Below are positions 37,592 through 47,134 of a stretch of 64,000 nt of DNA, piece after piece. Made by a program: the position numbers and the translations under genes. Location of the stretch: positions 3,161,052-3,225,051 of the forward strand of contig NZ_CP159358.1 in assembly GCF_040500475.1 (NCBI RefSeq), given 5' to 3'. Within the stretch, counting starts at the first letter, position 1. The number at the start of each line of letters is the position of its first letter. Origin of the DNA: Bacillus sp. Bos-x628. Its GTDB lineage: Bacteria; Bacillota; Bacilli; Bacillales; Bacillaceae. The notes below the pieces were generated by a model. That model searched no databases. It was not told the origin of the DNA and worked only from the letters and a program-made list of their open reading frames with translations.

Positions 37592-39310
37592 ATGCAGTCA
37601 GATAAACGATGGCTTCTGCATTACCCGAATCAAATTCCCCACGAACTCACAATCCCAAATGCAACGTTACAATCTTACTTATTCCACTCTGCAGAGGTGG
37701 CGCCTGATCATACGGCCATTCATTTCTTAGGAAAAAACATCACCTATGGGCAGTTACAAGAGGAATCTTTAAAACTAGCCAATCATTTAATTCGAATTGG
37801 TGTGAAGAAAAGCGACCGAGTCGCTATTATGCTTCCAAATTGCCCTCAATCTGTCATTTCTTATTACGCTGTTTTGATGGCAGGCGGCATTGTCGTTCAA
37901 ACAAACCCGCTTTACACCGAGAAAGAACTAGAATATCAAATGCAAGACAGTGGCTCAAGGGTACTGATTACGCTAGATTTTTTATATCCAAAGGCCTATA
38001 AAATGAAAGCGCTGACAAGTGTTGAACATCTGATCATCACAAAACTACAAGATTACTTGCCATTTCCGAAAAATGTCCTTTTCCCAATTGTTCAAAAAAG
38101 AAAAAACAAAATGGTCATCCAAGTAGAGAGAAATGAAACCATTCACCATTTTTCTGAGGTGTTGAAAGATTCGTTAGGAGACCCGATTCCGCAAATGTCC
38201 TTTAATCCGAAAGAGGATGTCGCTGTTTTGCAATATACGGGTGGAACAACCGGATTACCTAAAGGTGTCATGCTTACACACGAGAACATTTTAGCCAATA
38301 CAGAAATGTGTGCAGCATGGATGTATAATACAAGCAGAGGAAAAGAGCGAATTCTTGGAATCATTCCGTTTTTTCATGTGTACGGGATGACAACCGTATT
38401 GAACCTTGCTGTCAAAGAAGGGCATCAAATGATACTTCTTCCACGCTTTGATGTTGCTGACACACTCAAAATAATTGAAAGGAAAAAACCGACCTTGTTT
38501 CCGGGAGCACCAACCATGTATATCGCTCTTCTCAATCATCCAAGTATTGAAAAATATGATTTGTCGTCGATCACTGCCTGTTTAAGCGGCTCGGTAGCTC
38601 TTCCTGTAGAAGTCAAACAAAGCTTTGAACAATTGACAGGAGGGCGTTTAGTAGAGGGATATGGTCTTTCAGAAACCTCGCCAGTAACACATGCTAACTT
38701 CTTATGGGGAGCAAACAAAACAGGAAGCATTGGCTGTCCTTGGCCAAATACAGATGCAGGTATTTACTGTGAAGAAACCGGAGGACTCAAAAACCCATAT
38801 GAACATGGAGAAATCATTGTTAAAGGTCCACAGGTGATGAAGGGGTATTGGAATCAGCCAGAGGAGACAGCTACTGTTTTAAGGGACGGATGGTTTTTCA
38901 CTGGAGATATTGGTTATATGGATGAAGATGGTTTTTTCTATATAGTAGACCGAAAAAAAGATGTCATCATAGCTAGCGGCTATAATATCTATCCAAGAGA
39001 GGTCGAAGAAGCACTTTATGAACATGAGCTTGTTCAGGAAGTCGTGGTTGCAGGTATTCCAGATCCATATCGAGGAGAAACGGTGAAAGCATTTGTTGTC
39101 CCGAAAAAGGATGCGTATTTAACAGAAGATGAGCTTGATCGATTTGTTCGCACAAGAATCGCATCATTTAAAGTGCCGCGTGTATACGAATTCAAGGAAT
39201 CACTGCCTAAAACGGCAGTAGGGAAAATATTGCGCAGAGTATTAATTGAAGAAGAAAAAAGAAAATGGTCGTCTGCTTCTGAAGTACCTGTCGATCAACC
39301 TGAAACATAA
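37592..39310 (+). CDS. lcfA: Long-chain fatty acid-CoA ligase
   Basis: 572-residue adenylate-forming enzyme that activates fatty acids for beta-oxidation. The AMP-binding P-loop Y-T-G-G-T-T-G-L-P-K-G is near residue 214-224, Y-G-L-S-E-T-S-P (~350) and G-W-F-F-T-G-D-I-G-Y-M-D-E-D-G (~430) are the family motifs, and the C-terminal catalytic Lys is in P-K-T-A-V-G-K-I-L-R-R. GGAAGGAGGG precedes the ATG. fadR-fadB-etfB-etfA follow. No FadR-type palindrome is seen upstream of this gene; one lies before fadR. Confidence 0.95.
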   Translation: MQSDKRWLLHYPNQIPHELTIPNATLQSYLFHSAEVAPDHTAIHFLGKNITYGQLQEESLKLANHLIRIGVKKSDRVAIMLPNCPQSVISYYAVLMAGGIVVQTNPLYTEKELEYQMQDSGSRVLITLDFLYPKAYKMKALTSVEHLIITKLQDYLPFPKNVLFPIVQKRKNKMVIQVERNETIHHFSEVLKDSLGDPIPQMSFNPKEDVAVLQYTGGTTGLPKGVMLTHENILANTEMCAAWMYNTSRGKERILGIIPFFHVYGMTTVLNLAVKEGHQMILLPRFDVADTLKIIERKKPTLFPGAPTMYIALLNHPSIEKYDLSSITACLSGSVALPVEVKQSFEQLTGGRLVEGYGLSETSPVTHANFLWGANKTGSIGCPWPNTDAGIYCEETGGLKNPYEHGEIIVKGPQVMKGYWNQPEETATVLRDGWFFTGDIGYMDEDGFFYIVDRKKDVIIASGYNIYPREVEEALYEHELVQEVVVAGIPDPYRGETVKAFVVPKKDAYLTEDELDRFVRTRIASFKVPRVYEFKESLPKTAVGKILRRVLIEEEKRKWSSASEVPVDQPET

Positions 39311-39315
39311 CTTAC

Positions 39316-39337
39316 ATCATCCGGTCAATCGACCGGA
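39316..39337. repeat. Perfect hairpin after lcfA
   Basis: CATCCGGTC-AATC-GACCGGATG: nine paired bases with a four-base loop, not followed by a T run. Possibly a weak terminator or an mRNA processing/stabilising structure between lcfA and fadR. Confidence 0.5.
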
Positions 39338-39399
39338 TGAATTGAATTGTATCCGTCTTCTCTGGTATGATGAAGATTCAAAAGAAAGAAGAACATGAC

Positions 39400-39428
39400 T
39401 TGACAAATCACTCGTTTCTTTTTAACAT
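39400..39428 (+). promoter_or_regulatory. Sigma-A promoter of fadR
   Basis: TTGACA (39400-39405), 17-base spacer, TAACAT (39423-39428), immediately upstream of the FadR operator. Confidence 0.65.
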
Positions 39429-39435
39429 AAAGTTA

Positions 39436-39453
39436 TGAATGAATACTCATTCA
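39436..39453. promoter_or_regulatory. FadR operator
   Basis: TGAATGAATACTCATTCA matches the FadR/YsiA palindrome (WTGAATGAMTANTCATTCAW) and covers the expected transcription start of the fadR promoter. FadR should repress its own gene and the downstream fadB-etfBA; long-chain acyl-CoA relieves binding. Confidence 0.85.
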
Positions 39454-39475
39454 ATTTAGAAAGGAACGAAGCACA

Positions 39476-40060
39476 TTGAAGCAGAAAAGACCGAAGTACA
39501 TGCAAATTATTGATGCAGCAGTCGTTGTGATTGCAGAGAACGGCTATCATCAGTCACAAGTTTCAAAGATTGCCAAACAAGCAGGGGTAGCAGACGGAAC
39601 GATTTATCTCTATTTCAAAAATAAAGAGGATATTCTCATTTCATTATTTAAAGAAAAAATGGGACAATTCATCGAGCGGATGGAAACGGATATTCAACAA
39701 AAATCATCTGCTAAAGAAAAGCTTCTTCTGCTCATTCAGGAGCATTTTCGCCTGCTGGCACAGGATCATCATTTAGCACTTGTGACACAGCTTGAACTCA
39801 GGCAATCAAACCTTGAGCTGCGACAAAAAATCAATGAAGTGCTGAAAGGGTATTTAAATATGCTGGATACGATTTTAACAGAGGGGAAGAAAACAGGGGA
39901 ATTCAAGCAAGAGCTTGATGTCCGCCTGGCCAGACAAATGGTTTTTGGTACGATTGATGAAACCGCTACAACATGGGTGATGAACGACCAGAAATATGAT
40001 CTGACTGCACTTGCAGAAAACGTACATGATCTACTTTTAAACGGAATACATCAATCTTAA
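39476..40060 (+). CDS. fadR: TetR-family regulator FadR (YsiA)
   Basis: 194-residue TetR-type repressor of fatty-acid degradation. The N-terminal helix-turn-helix (~12-50, Q-V-S-K-I-A-K-Q-A-G-V-A-D-G-T-I-Y-L-Y-F) is intact, followed by an all-helical ligand domain for acyl-CoA. The start is TTG with AAAGGAACG upstream. A FadR operator overlaps its promoter, pointing to autoregulation. It sits between lcfA and fadB, as in B. subtilis. Confidence 0.95.
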   Translation: MKQKRPKYMQIIDAAVVVIAENGYHQSQVSKIAKQAGVADGTIYLYFKNKEDILISLFKEKMGQFIERMETDIQQKSSAKEKLLLLIQEHFRLLAQDHHLALVTQLELRQSNLELRQKINEVLKGYLNMLDTILTEGKKTGEFKQELDVRLARQMVFGTIDETATTWVMNDQKYDLTALAENVHDLLLNGIHQS

Positions 40061-40086
40061 AGACAAGTTGAAAAAGGATGGTTTAC

Positions 40087-40866
40087 ATGGAAAAGTTACT
40101 CACACTTCAACATGAAGGACAGATAGCGTTGCTGACGATTCAACATCCACCCGCAAATGCATTATCCTCTCAATTACTTACTGAGCTCAATGACATGTTT
40201 GAACAACTCGAACAGAATACTGAAGTAAGAGCCATTGTGATACACGGAGAGGGCAGGTTCTTCTCAGCGGGTGCTGATATTAAGGAATTTACAACATTGC
40301 AAGAAGAGTCTGATTATGCAAGTCTTGCAGACCGGGGACAGCAAGTGTTTGAACGAATTGAACAATGTCCAAAGCCTGTGATTGCATCCATTCACGGAGC
40401 AGCATTAGGCGGCGGACTAGAGCTTGCGATGTCTTGTGATATTCGTATCGCAACGAAAGATGCAAAGCTCGGGCTGCCTGAACTAAACTTAGGCATTATT
40501 CCAGGATTCGGCGGAACGCAGCGGCTACCTCGTTATGTGGGGCCTGCTAAAGCACTTGAAATGATGGGAACATCTGAACCTATTACCGGGGAAGAAGCAC
40601 TCGCATGCGGGCTTGTTTCAAAACTTGCAGAAACAGAGGAAGAAGCCCTTCAAAAAGCCAAAACATTAGCAGCTAAATTTGCAGCTAAAAGCCCAAAATC
40701 ACTCGAGTATGTTCTCGAATTATTGAATGCAGCTAAAGTGTATTCATATGATGGCGGCATGAAGCTGGAAGCCAAAAAGTTTGGTGAGGTCTTCCAATCC
40801 AATGACGCCAAGGAAGGCATCCAAGCCTTTATCGAAAAGCGTAAACCGAATTTTAAAGGGGAATAA
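40087..40866 (+). CDS. fadB: Enoyl-CoA hydratase
   Basis: 259-residue crotonase-family hydratase for beta-oxidation. The CoA-binding A-D-I-K-E-F segment (oxyanion hole, with F-F-S-A-G-A-D-I-K) and G-A-A-L-G-G-G-L-E-L-A-M, with Glu in L-G-L-P-E-L-N-L-G, are the two catalytic regions. An ATG at 40078 would add three residues but lies on the AAAAAGGA site; 40087 has normal spacing. It ends 31 bases before etfB, so fadR-fadB-etfB-etfA appear to be one operon. Confidence 0.94.
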   Translation: MEKLLTLQHEGQIALLTIQHPPANALSSQLLTELNDMFEQLEQNTEVRAIVIHGEGRFFSAGADIKEFTTLQEESDYASLADRGQQVFERIEQCPKPVIASIHGAALGGGLELAMSCDIRIATKDAKLGLPELNLGIIPGFGGTQRLPRYVGPAKALEMMGTSEPITGEEALACGLVSKLAETEEEALQKAKTLAAKFAAKSPKSLEYVLELLNAAKVYSYDGGMKLEAKKFGEVFQSNDAKEGIQAFIEKRKPNFKGE

Positions 40867-40897
40867 CTGATAAGCACGACACAAGGGGGAGAAATGA

Positions 40898-41671
40898 ATG
40901 AATATTTTTGTATTGATGAAGCGTACGTTTGACACGGAAGAGAAGATTTCCATTCAGTCTGGTGCTATTCAAGAAGACGGGGCGGAGTTCATTATTAATC
41001 CTTATGATGAGTATGCGATAGAAGAAGCGATTCAGCTTCGAGATGAGCATGGAGGAGAAGTAACGGTTGTCACAGTCGGTGGTGAGGATAGCGAGAAACA
41101 GCTAAGAACGGCACTGGCTATGGGTTGCGATCAAGCCGTTTTGTTAAATGTTGAGGACGATCTAGAAGAGTGGGATCAATTTTCAACCTCAACCATTCTC
41201 TATCATTATTTAAAGGACAAAGATGCTTCACTGATATTGGCAGGGAATGTCGCCATTGATGGCGGCTCTGGACAGGTCGCCCCTCGTCTTGCTGAATTAC
41301 TAGGGTTTCCATATGTCACAGCCATTACAAGTATTCAAATTGAAGGTGATTCCGCTTCGATTGAACGAGATGCAGAGGGAGACGTTGAAGTAATTTCTAC
41401 ACAATTACCGCTTGTTGTGACAGCACAGCAAGGTCTCAATGAACCTCGCTATCCATCTTTACCAGGGATTATGAAAGCAAAGAAAAAACCTTTAGAGGAA
41501 TTGGAATTAGATGATTTAGATCTCGATGAGGATGATGTACCATATAAAATCAAAACAATTGAACGTTTCTTACCGGAGAAAAAAGACGGTGGCAAGGTGC
41601 TGAGCGGTGAGCTTCATGATCAAGTCAAGGAGCTGACTGATCTATTGAGAAATGAAGCAAAGGTCATCTAA
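40898..41671 (+). CDS. etfB: Electron transfer flavoprotein beta subunit
   Basis: 257-residue EtfB, binding AMP and pairing with EtfA to carry electrons from acyl-CoA dehydrogenases. The family signature around V-T-A-I-T-S-I-Q and the recognition loop Q-Q-G-L-N-E-P-R-Y-P-S-L-P-G-I-M-K-A-K-K-K are present. AGGGGGAG precedes the ATG; a nearby out-of-frame ATG at 40894 is ignored. etfA starts 45 bases downstream. Confidence 0.95.
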   Translation: MNIFVLMKRTFDTEEKISIQSGAIQEDGAEFIINPYDEYAIEEAIQLRDEHGGEVTVVTVGGEDSEKQLRTALAMGCDQAVLLNVEDDLEEWDQFSTSTILYHYLKDKDASLILAGNVAIDGGSGQVAPRLAELLGFPYVTAITSIQIEGDSASIERDAEGDVEVISTQLPLVVTAQQGLNEPRYPSLPGIMKAKKKPLEELELDDLDLDEDDVPYKIKTIERFLPEKKDGGKVLSGELHDQVKELTDLLRNEAKVI

Positions 41672-41716
41672 TCATCTACTTTACGATATCACGAGAACAA
41701 GGGGGAGCTTGAGAAG

Positions 41717-42694
41717 ATGAGTAAAAAAGTGATAGTACTTGGAGAAAGTCGTGACGGTAAATTAAGAAATGTGACATTTGAAGCGATTGCTGCGGCTCAT
41801 AAAGTGGCAGATGGTGGTGAGGTGATTGGTGTATTGATAGGAGATGACGTCAAAGACCAAGCCAAAGAGCTGTTTTACTACGGAGCAGATCATGTCATGA
41901 TCGTTGAACACCCGCATCTCTCACATTATACGTCAGATGGTTATGCTCAGGCGCTTCAAGCCATTTTAGATCAAGTCAATCCAGATGCAGTGCTTTTTGG
42001 TCATACGTCTCTTGGAAAAGACTTATCACCGAAAGTGGCTGCACGTCTGCAAACGGGCTTGATCTCAGATGCAATAGATGTAAGCGTTACCGGAGAGCAT
42101 CTTGTATTCACAAGACCGATTTATTCAGGAAAAGCTTTTGAAAAAGTCATTTCGACAGATCGTCTGCTCATGGCAACAATCCGTCCAAACAATATCCCGC
42201 CGTTGGAGCGAGATGCGTCAAGGAGCGGAGAAGTCACAGCAGTATCTGCTGATATCCAAAACCTGCGAACGATCGTCAAAGACGTGATCAAAAAAACATC
42301 AGAAGGTGTGGATTTATCTGAAGCAAAGATTATTGTCGCTGGAGGGCGCGGGGTCAAGAGCAAGGAAGGCTTTGAACCACTGAAAGAGCTTGCTCAAACT
42401 TTAGGTGCAGCAGTCGGTGCCTCGCGCGGCGCTTGTGATGCAGACTACTGTGATTATGCGCTGCAAATTGGTCAAACAGGAAAGGTCGTAACGCCTGATC
42501 TTTATATTGCTTGCGGGATTTCTGGAGCAATCCAGCATTTAGCCGGAATGTCTAATAGTAAAGTCATTGTCGCCATCAACAAAGACCCAGAAGCTGAAAT
42601 TTTCAAAATTGCAGATTACGGAATTGTTGGTGATCTGTTTGAAGTGGTTCCGCTTTTGAATGAAGAGTTAAAAAAGATGAATATCCACTCATAA
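41717..42694 (+). CDS. etfA: Electron transfer flavoprotein alpha subunit
   Basis: 325-residue FAD-binding subunit. The C-terminal FAD domain begins near residue 195 with I-V-A-G-G-R-G-V-K and contains the signature L-Y-I-A-C-G-I-S-G-A-I-Q-H-L-A-G-M and A-I-N-K-D-P-E-A-E-I-F. AAGGGGGAGC precedes the ATG. It is the last gene of the fatty-acid degradation operon; a strong terminator follows. Confidence 0.96.
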   Translation: MSKKVIVLGESRDGKLRNVTFEAIAAAHKVADGGEVIGVLIGDDVKDQAKELFYYGADHVMIVEHPHLSHYTSDGYAQALQAILDQVNPDAVLFGHTSLGKDLSPKVAARLQTGLISDAIDVSVTGEHLVFTRPIYSGKAFEKVISTDRLLMATIRPNNIPPLERDASRSGEVTAVSADIQNLRTIVKDVIKKTSEGVDLSEAKIIVAGGRGVKSKEGFEPLKELAQTLGAAVGASRGACDADYCDYALQIGQTGKVVTPDLYIACGISGAIQHLAGMSNSKVIVAINKDPEAEIFKIADYGIVGDLFEVVPLLNEELKKMNIHS

Positions 42695-42703
42695 CTCTCA
42701 TAA

Positions 42704-42735
42704 AATCAGAATGCCCATGCATTCTGATTTTTTTG
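42704..42735 (+). terminator. Terminator after etfA
   Basis: ATCAGAATGC-CCAT-GCATTCTGAT perfect 10-pair stem and seven T residues. Confidence 0.93.
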
Positions 42736-42768
42736 TATGTCATCAAATGAAAAAGGAGAGATTGAAAG

Positions 42769-44250
42769 ATGAAAGGGTCTGTGAAAATCAACGAAGTGAT
42801 CGGACGAATTTCTAAATATATTTATGGACACTTTCAAGAGCATTTGGGAAGAGGAATTTATGATGGTATTTGGGTAGGAGAAGACTCATCTATTTCAAAT
42901 ATAGATGGAATTCGAACAGATGTGCTAAGTGCACTTAAAAAATTACATATCCCAGTGCTTAGGTGGCCGGGCGGCTGTTTTGCTGATGAATATCACTGGG
43001 CAAATGGAGTAGGTGATCTAAGTGAACGAAAGCCAATGGTGAATACTCATTGGGGAGGTACAGTTGAATCGAACGAGTTTGGTACGCATGAATTTATGAG
43101 ATTGTGCGAGCTGCTTGAATGTGAGCCTTATATTTGCGGGAATGTTGGCAGCGGGTCTGTTCAAGAATTAGCTGAATGGGTGGAATACATCACATTTCCT
43201 AAAGGAACTCCTATGGCCGATTGGCGTATTCAAAATGGAAAACGAGAACCATGGAAACTGACATACTTTGGGGTCGGCAATGAAAGCTGGGGCTGCGGCG
43301 GGAATATGACGCCTGAATACTATGCAGACATATATAAGCGCTATCAAACATATGTCAGACATTTCGCTGGGAATCGTATTTACAAAATAGCTTGTGGGGC
43401 AAACTCAAATGACGTGAACTGGACAAAAGTTTTAATGGAGCGGGCTGCATCATTTATGGATGGACTCAGTTTACATTATTATACCGTGCCAGGTACATGG
43501 GAGAAGAAAGGGTCTGCAACTGAGTTTAATGAGGATGAGTGGTTCACAACGCTGAAAAAAGCCTATGAGATGGAAGAGATGATCATTGCGCATGGGAAAA
43601 TCATGGATCAGTATGATCCTCAAAAACGAATTGGGATGATCATTGATGAATGGGGGACATGGTATGACCCAGAGCCAGGGACAAATCCAGGATTTTTGTA
43701 TCAACAAAACACAATGAGAGACGCCCTTGTCTGTGCACTGCATTTCCATATATTTCACCGCCATTGTCAACGAATTCATATGGCGAACATTGCACAGACG
43801 ATTAATGTCCTTCAAGCAATGGTGTAAACGAAGGATGAACAGATGATTCTTACACCTACTTATCATGTATTTGACATGTTTCAAGTACATCAAGAAGGAG
43901 AAGCGCTTGAAGTGGATTTTGTTTCAACACCCTACGAACGTCATGGCGAAAACATTCCACAGGTCAGCGTTTCTGCCTCACGTTCGTCTCATGAACTGCA
44001 CATTAGTTTTTGTCATCTGAACCCTCATGAGAGAGCAACACTTTCGCTTGATATAGATGGGATCAATTCGGAGACAAAAGCATTCGGAAAAATTCTGACA
44101 GCAGATTGGATGAATGCGCACAACACATTTCATGCCCCTCATACAGTTGAACCGGCAGAATTCCAGCAATTCTCTGTTACGTCTGGGGAAATGACAATTG
44201 ATCTTCCCCCAATGTCAGTTGTGATATTGACACTCCACATGACCCCATGA
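42769..44250 (+). pseudogene. xsa: GH51 alpha-L-arabinofuranosidase disrupted by an in-frame stop (xsa/abf2-like)
   Basis: Two ORFs, 42769-43827 (352 codons) and 43843-44250 (135 codons), are in the same frame and together read as one ~493-residue GH51 arabinofuranosidase (family ~500). The catalytic acid/base Glu is in G-V-G-N-E-S-W-G and the nucleophile in I-I-D-E-W-G-T-W, both in the first part; the second part is the C-terminal beta-sandwich. The TAA at 43825-43827 stands after L-Q-A-M-V, where relatives usually have Leu-Thr, so one base change (TTA to TAA) explains it. AAAGGAGAG precedes the ATG. Position between etfA and trxA is that of B. subtilis xsa. Confidence 0.85.
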
Positions 44251-44325
44251 CATATTCACATGTTTGATGGAAAGAATGTTGGGGCATGATAATCTATAAA
44301 TGAAGCTGAAAGGGAGTTAATTCAT

Positions 44326-44397
44326 ATGCTTAGAACGATTCTCATCATTATCGGTGCAATTGTTGTCATTGGTGCGATTATTCGATTTGTTTTTTAA
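44326..44397 (+). CDS. 23-residue single-span membrane peptide
   Basis: A tiny ORF with ATG at 44326 and AAAGGGAG seven to nine bases upstream. The product (M-L-R-T-I-L-I-I-I-G-A-I-V-V-I-G-A-I-I-R-F-V-F) is almost wholly hydrophobic with one Arg near each end, typical of a small transmembrane peptide. It stands alone between the arabinofuranosidase remnant and trxA. Function unknown. Confidence 0.55.
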   Translation: MLRTILIIIGAIVVIGAIIRFVF

Positions 44398-44495
44398 TCC
44401 TATTTGATGATAAAACGAGGCGTAAGCATTTCATTCGCAAGTCACATTGGTAGATGCTATACTAAAAAGCATAATTTACATTGGAGGAATGAATA

Positions 44496-44810
44496 ATGGC
44501 AATCGTAAAAGCTACTGACGCAACATTTTCACAAGAAACTGCAGAAGGTGTCGTTCTTGCAGACTTTTGGGCTCCATGGTGCGGACCTTGTAAAATGATT
44601 GCTCCAGTTCTTGAAGAGCTTGATCAAGAAATGGGCGATAAAATGAAAATTGTCAAAATTGATGTAGACGAAAACCAAGAAACAGCTGGTAAATATGGCG
44701 TCATGAGCATCCCGACACTTCTTGTATTAAAAGACGGAGAAGTTGTGGAAACTTCTGTTGGTTTTAAACCGAAAGAAGCGCTTGCTGAGCTTGTCAACAA
44801 ACATCTTTAA
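44496..44810 (+). CDS. trxA: Thioredoxin
   Basis: 104-residue cytosolic thioredoxin with the W-C-G-P-C redox site (C29, C32), conserved Asp24-type acid and cis-Pro in S-I-P-T. Length normal. TTGGAGGAATG precedes the ATG; a TATACT-like -10 is at about 44458. It reduces ribonucleotide reductase and other disulfides and is essential in B. subtilis. Two terminators follow before uvrC. Confidence 0.97.
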   Translation: MAIVKATDATFSQETAEGVVLADFWAPWCGPCKMIAPVLEELDQEMGDKMKIVKIDVDENQETAGKYGVMSIPTLLVLKDGEVVETSVGFKPKEALAELVNKHL

Positions 44811-44818
44811 ACAGACCA

Positions 44819-44858
44819 ATGCCGATAAAATCAATGTTGATTTTATCGGCATTTTTTA
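44819..44858 (+). terminator. Terminator after trxA
   Basis: GCCGATAAAATCA-ATG-TTGATTTTATCGGC is a perfect 13-pair stem with T run. A second hairpin with GCGG...CCGC and T-rich tail follows at about 44875-44911. Confidence 0.93.
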
Positions 44859-44981
44859 CATCAGGATGATTAAAAGCGGTTCTCGATAGACGAGGAGCCG
44901 CTTTTCTTTCAATATGGTATAAAACAAACGTTCGTGATACACTAGAAGGAGTGAAAGAGGAAAACAAGGACGGATGAAAAT

Positions 44982-46754
44982 ATGAATAAACTGATCAAAG
45001 AAAAGCTGTCAGTTTTGCCTGATCAACCGGGCTGTTACTTAATGAAAGATAGACAAAATACGGTCATTTATGTTGGGAAAGCAAAAGTATTAAAAAATCG
45101 GGTGCGCTCTTATTTTACTGGATCACATGATGCCAAAACGCAACGGCTCGTTAGTGAAATCGAAGACTTTGAATACATTGTGACTTCTTCTAATATTGAG
45201 GCACTTATATTAGAGCTGAATTTAATTAAGAAGTACGATCCGAAATATAATGTGATGCTAAAGGATGATAAGACGTATCCTTTTATCAAAATTACAAATG
45301 AACGCCATCCTAAGCTGATCGTTACCCGCAATGTAAAAAAGGATAAGGGTCGCTATTATGGTCCCTATCCAAATGTTCAGGCAGCAAGGGAAACAAAAAA
45401 GTTGCTAGATCGCTTGTATCCGTTGAGAAAATGTGCGACATTACCCGACCGTGTGTGTCTTTATTATCATCTTGGTCAATGTCTCGCACCTTGTGTGTAT
45501 GACATTTCTGAAGAAACCAATAAGCAGCTAGTTGATGAAATCTCAAGATTTCTAAACGGAGGCCACCAGCAAATAAAAAAAGAATTAACTGAAAAGATGC
45601 AAGAAGCTGCTGAAAATTTAGAGTTTGAGCGTGCAAAAGAATTGAGAGATCAAATCGCTCATATCGACTCAACGATGGAAAAGCAGAAAATGACGATGAG
45701 TGACCTATCAGATCGAGATGTATTTGCCTATGCCTATGATAAGGGATGGATGTGCGTTCAAGTTTTCTTTATCAGACAGGGGAAATTGATTGAACGTGAT
45801 GTTAGTCTGTTCCCAATGTATCAAGATCCAGAGGAAGAATTTTTAACATTTATGGGACAGTTTTATGCAAAGAATAATCATTTTCTACCGAAGGAAATTT
45901 TGGTGCCAGACAGCGTGGACCAAGTGATGATCGAACAATTGCTTGAGACATCTGTTCATCAGCCGAAAAAAGGAAAGAAAAAGGATTTACTTTTGCTTGC
46001 ACACAAAAATGCAAAAATCGCCCTCAAGGAAAAATTCTCGCTCATTGAGCGTGATGAAGAACGGACGATTGGTGCTGTCAAGCAGCTTGGAGATGCCCTG
46101 AATATTTACATGCCATATCGGATTGAGGCATTCGATAACTCAAATATTCAAGGGGCAGACCCTGTTTCAGCCATGGTTGTCTTTCAGGATGGGAAGCCAT
46201 ATAAGAAGGAATATCGCAAATACAAAATAAAAACAGTTGCTGGACCGGATGATTATGCTTCCATGCGTGAAGTGATCAGAAGACGTTACTCACGTGTGTT
46301 AAAGGATCAATTGCCGCTGCCAGATTTGATTTTAATAGACGGCGGAAAAGGGCAGATCAACGCTGCCATAGACGTGCTGGAAAATGAGCTGAATCTGTCC
46401 ATTCCGGTTGCAGGGCTTGTGAAAGATGAGAAACATCGTACGTCAAATCTCATGATGGGAGATACGCTTGAAATTGTTGCACTAGAACGAAACAGTCAGG
46501 CCTTCTATTTATTGCAGCGTATCCAAGATGAAGTACACCGATTTGCCATTAGCTTTCACCGGCAATTGCGAGGAAAAAATGCATTTCAATCCATTTTAGA
46601 TGATATACCGGGTATCGGAGAAAAACGTAAAAAAAAGTTACTCAAGCATTTCGGCTCTGTGAAAAAGATGAAAGAAGCTTCTGTTCAAGAGTTTCAAGAG
46701 ATTGGTATTCCGAAACAAACAGCGGAACTTTTAGCAGAGGCATTAAAAAAATAG
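44982..46754 (+). CDS. uvrC: Excinuclease ABC subunit C
   Basis: 590-residue nucleotide-excision repair nuclease making the dual incision. GIY-YIG domain at ~10-95 (G-C-Y-L-M-K ... V-I-Y-V-G-K-A), UvrB-binding UVR segment (~200-235, [12 protein letters not shown]), RNase H-like nuclease domain ([11 protein letters not shown] and [10 protein letters not shown]), and C-terminal tandem helix-hairpin-helix (D-I-P-G-I-G-E-K-R). The ribosome site is weak. trxA-uvrC-lysC order agrees with B. subtilis apart from the position of xsa. Confidence 0.97.
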   Translation: MNKLIKEKLSVLPDQPGCYLMKDRQNTVIYVGKAKVLKNRVRSYFTGSHDAKTQRLVSEIEDFEYIVTSSNIEALILELNLIKKYDPKYNVMLKDDKTYPFIKITNERHPKLIVTRNVKKDKGRYYGPYPNVQAARETKKLLDRLYPLRKCATLPDRVCLYYHLGQCLAPCVYDISEETNKQLVDEISRFLNGGHQQIKKELTEKMQEAAENLEFERAKELRDQIAHIDSTMEKQKMTMSDLSDRDVFAYAYDKGWMCVQVFFIRQGKLIERDVSLFPMYQDPEEEFLTFMGQFYAKNNHFLPKEILVPDSVDQVMIEQLLETSVHQPKKGKKKDLLLLAHKNAKIALKEKFSLIERDEERTIGAVKQLGDALNIYMPYRIEAFDNSNIQGADPVSAMVVFQDGKPYKKEYRKYKIKTVAGPDDYASMREVIRRRYSRVLKDQLPLPDLILIDGGKGQINAAIDVLENELNLSIPVAGLVKDEKHRTSNLMMGDTLEIVALERNSQAFYLLQRIQDEVHRFAISFHRQLRGKNAFQSILDDIPGIGEKRKKKLLKHFGSVKKMKEASVQEFQEIGIPKQTAELLAEALKK

Positions 46755-46814
46755 ATTGTACTTTTTCCAAAAGTCTGTTAAGATGTGACTAATTGAATAA
46801 ATGTACGTGTTGTT

Positions 46815-47060
46815 TGGTGAAGATAGAGGTGCGAACTTCAAGAGTAAGCCTTCAGAGATCGATGGGATCTAGGAAGAGGGCTGAAAGGGGAGCGTCGCCG
46901 AAGTGAATAAAATCCACTCATTTTATTTGCTGGCTTTACATTGAAGAAATGTAGAGCTGTCAAGAATCTTTTTCTTGGAGAGCTATCTCATTGTTTTTAC
47001 GCATCTTTTGATGATTATTTAAAGCAATGGGAGATTTGTACTCTCATTGCTTTTTTGTAT
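46815..47060 (+). promoter_or_regulatory. Lysine riboswitch (L-box) upstream of lysC
   Basis: The aptamer core reads AGATAGAGGTGCGAACTTCAAGAGTA (46823 onward, split here into known blocks AGAGGTGCGA and AAGAGTA), then GAAAGGGGAGCGTCGCCGAAG, all characteristic of the L-box. The expression platform ends with a terminator AGCAATGGGAG...CTCTCATTGCT plus T run at 47023-47058. Lysine should promote termination and lower aspartokinase synthesis. Confidence 0.95.
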
Positions 47061-47134
47061 GCAGTGAGAAAGCAGTCTCAAGTCGTTTCTTGTCTCTTCT
47101 CTCGCACGTGATCTTTTGAAAAAGGGTGATATAC

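Noticed and set aside
43843..44250. Separate small gene after the arabinofuranosidase
   Set aside because: It is in frame with the upstream ORF, 15 bases after its stop, and reads as the C-terminal domain of the same GH51 protein; treated as one disrupted gene.
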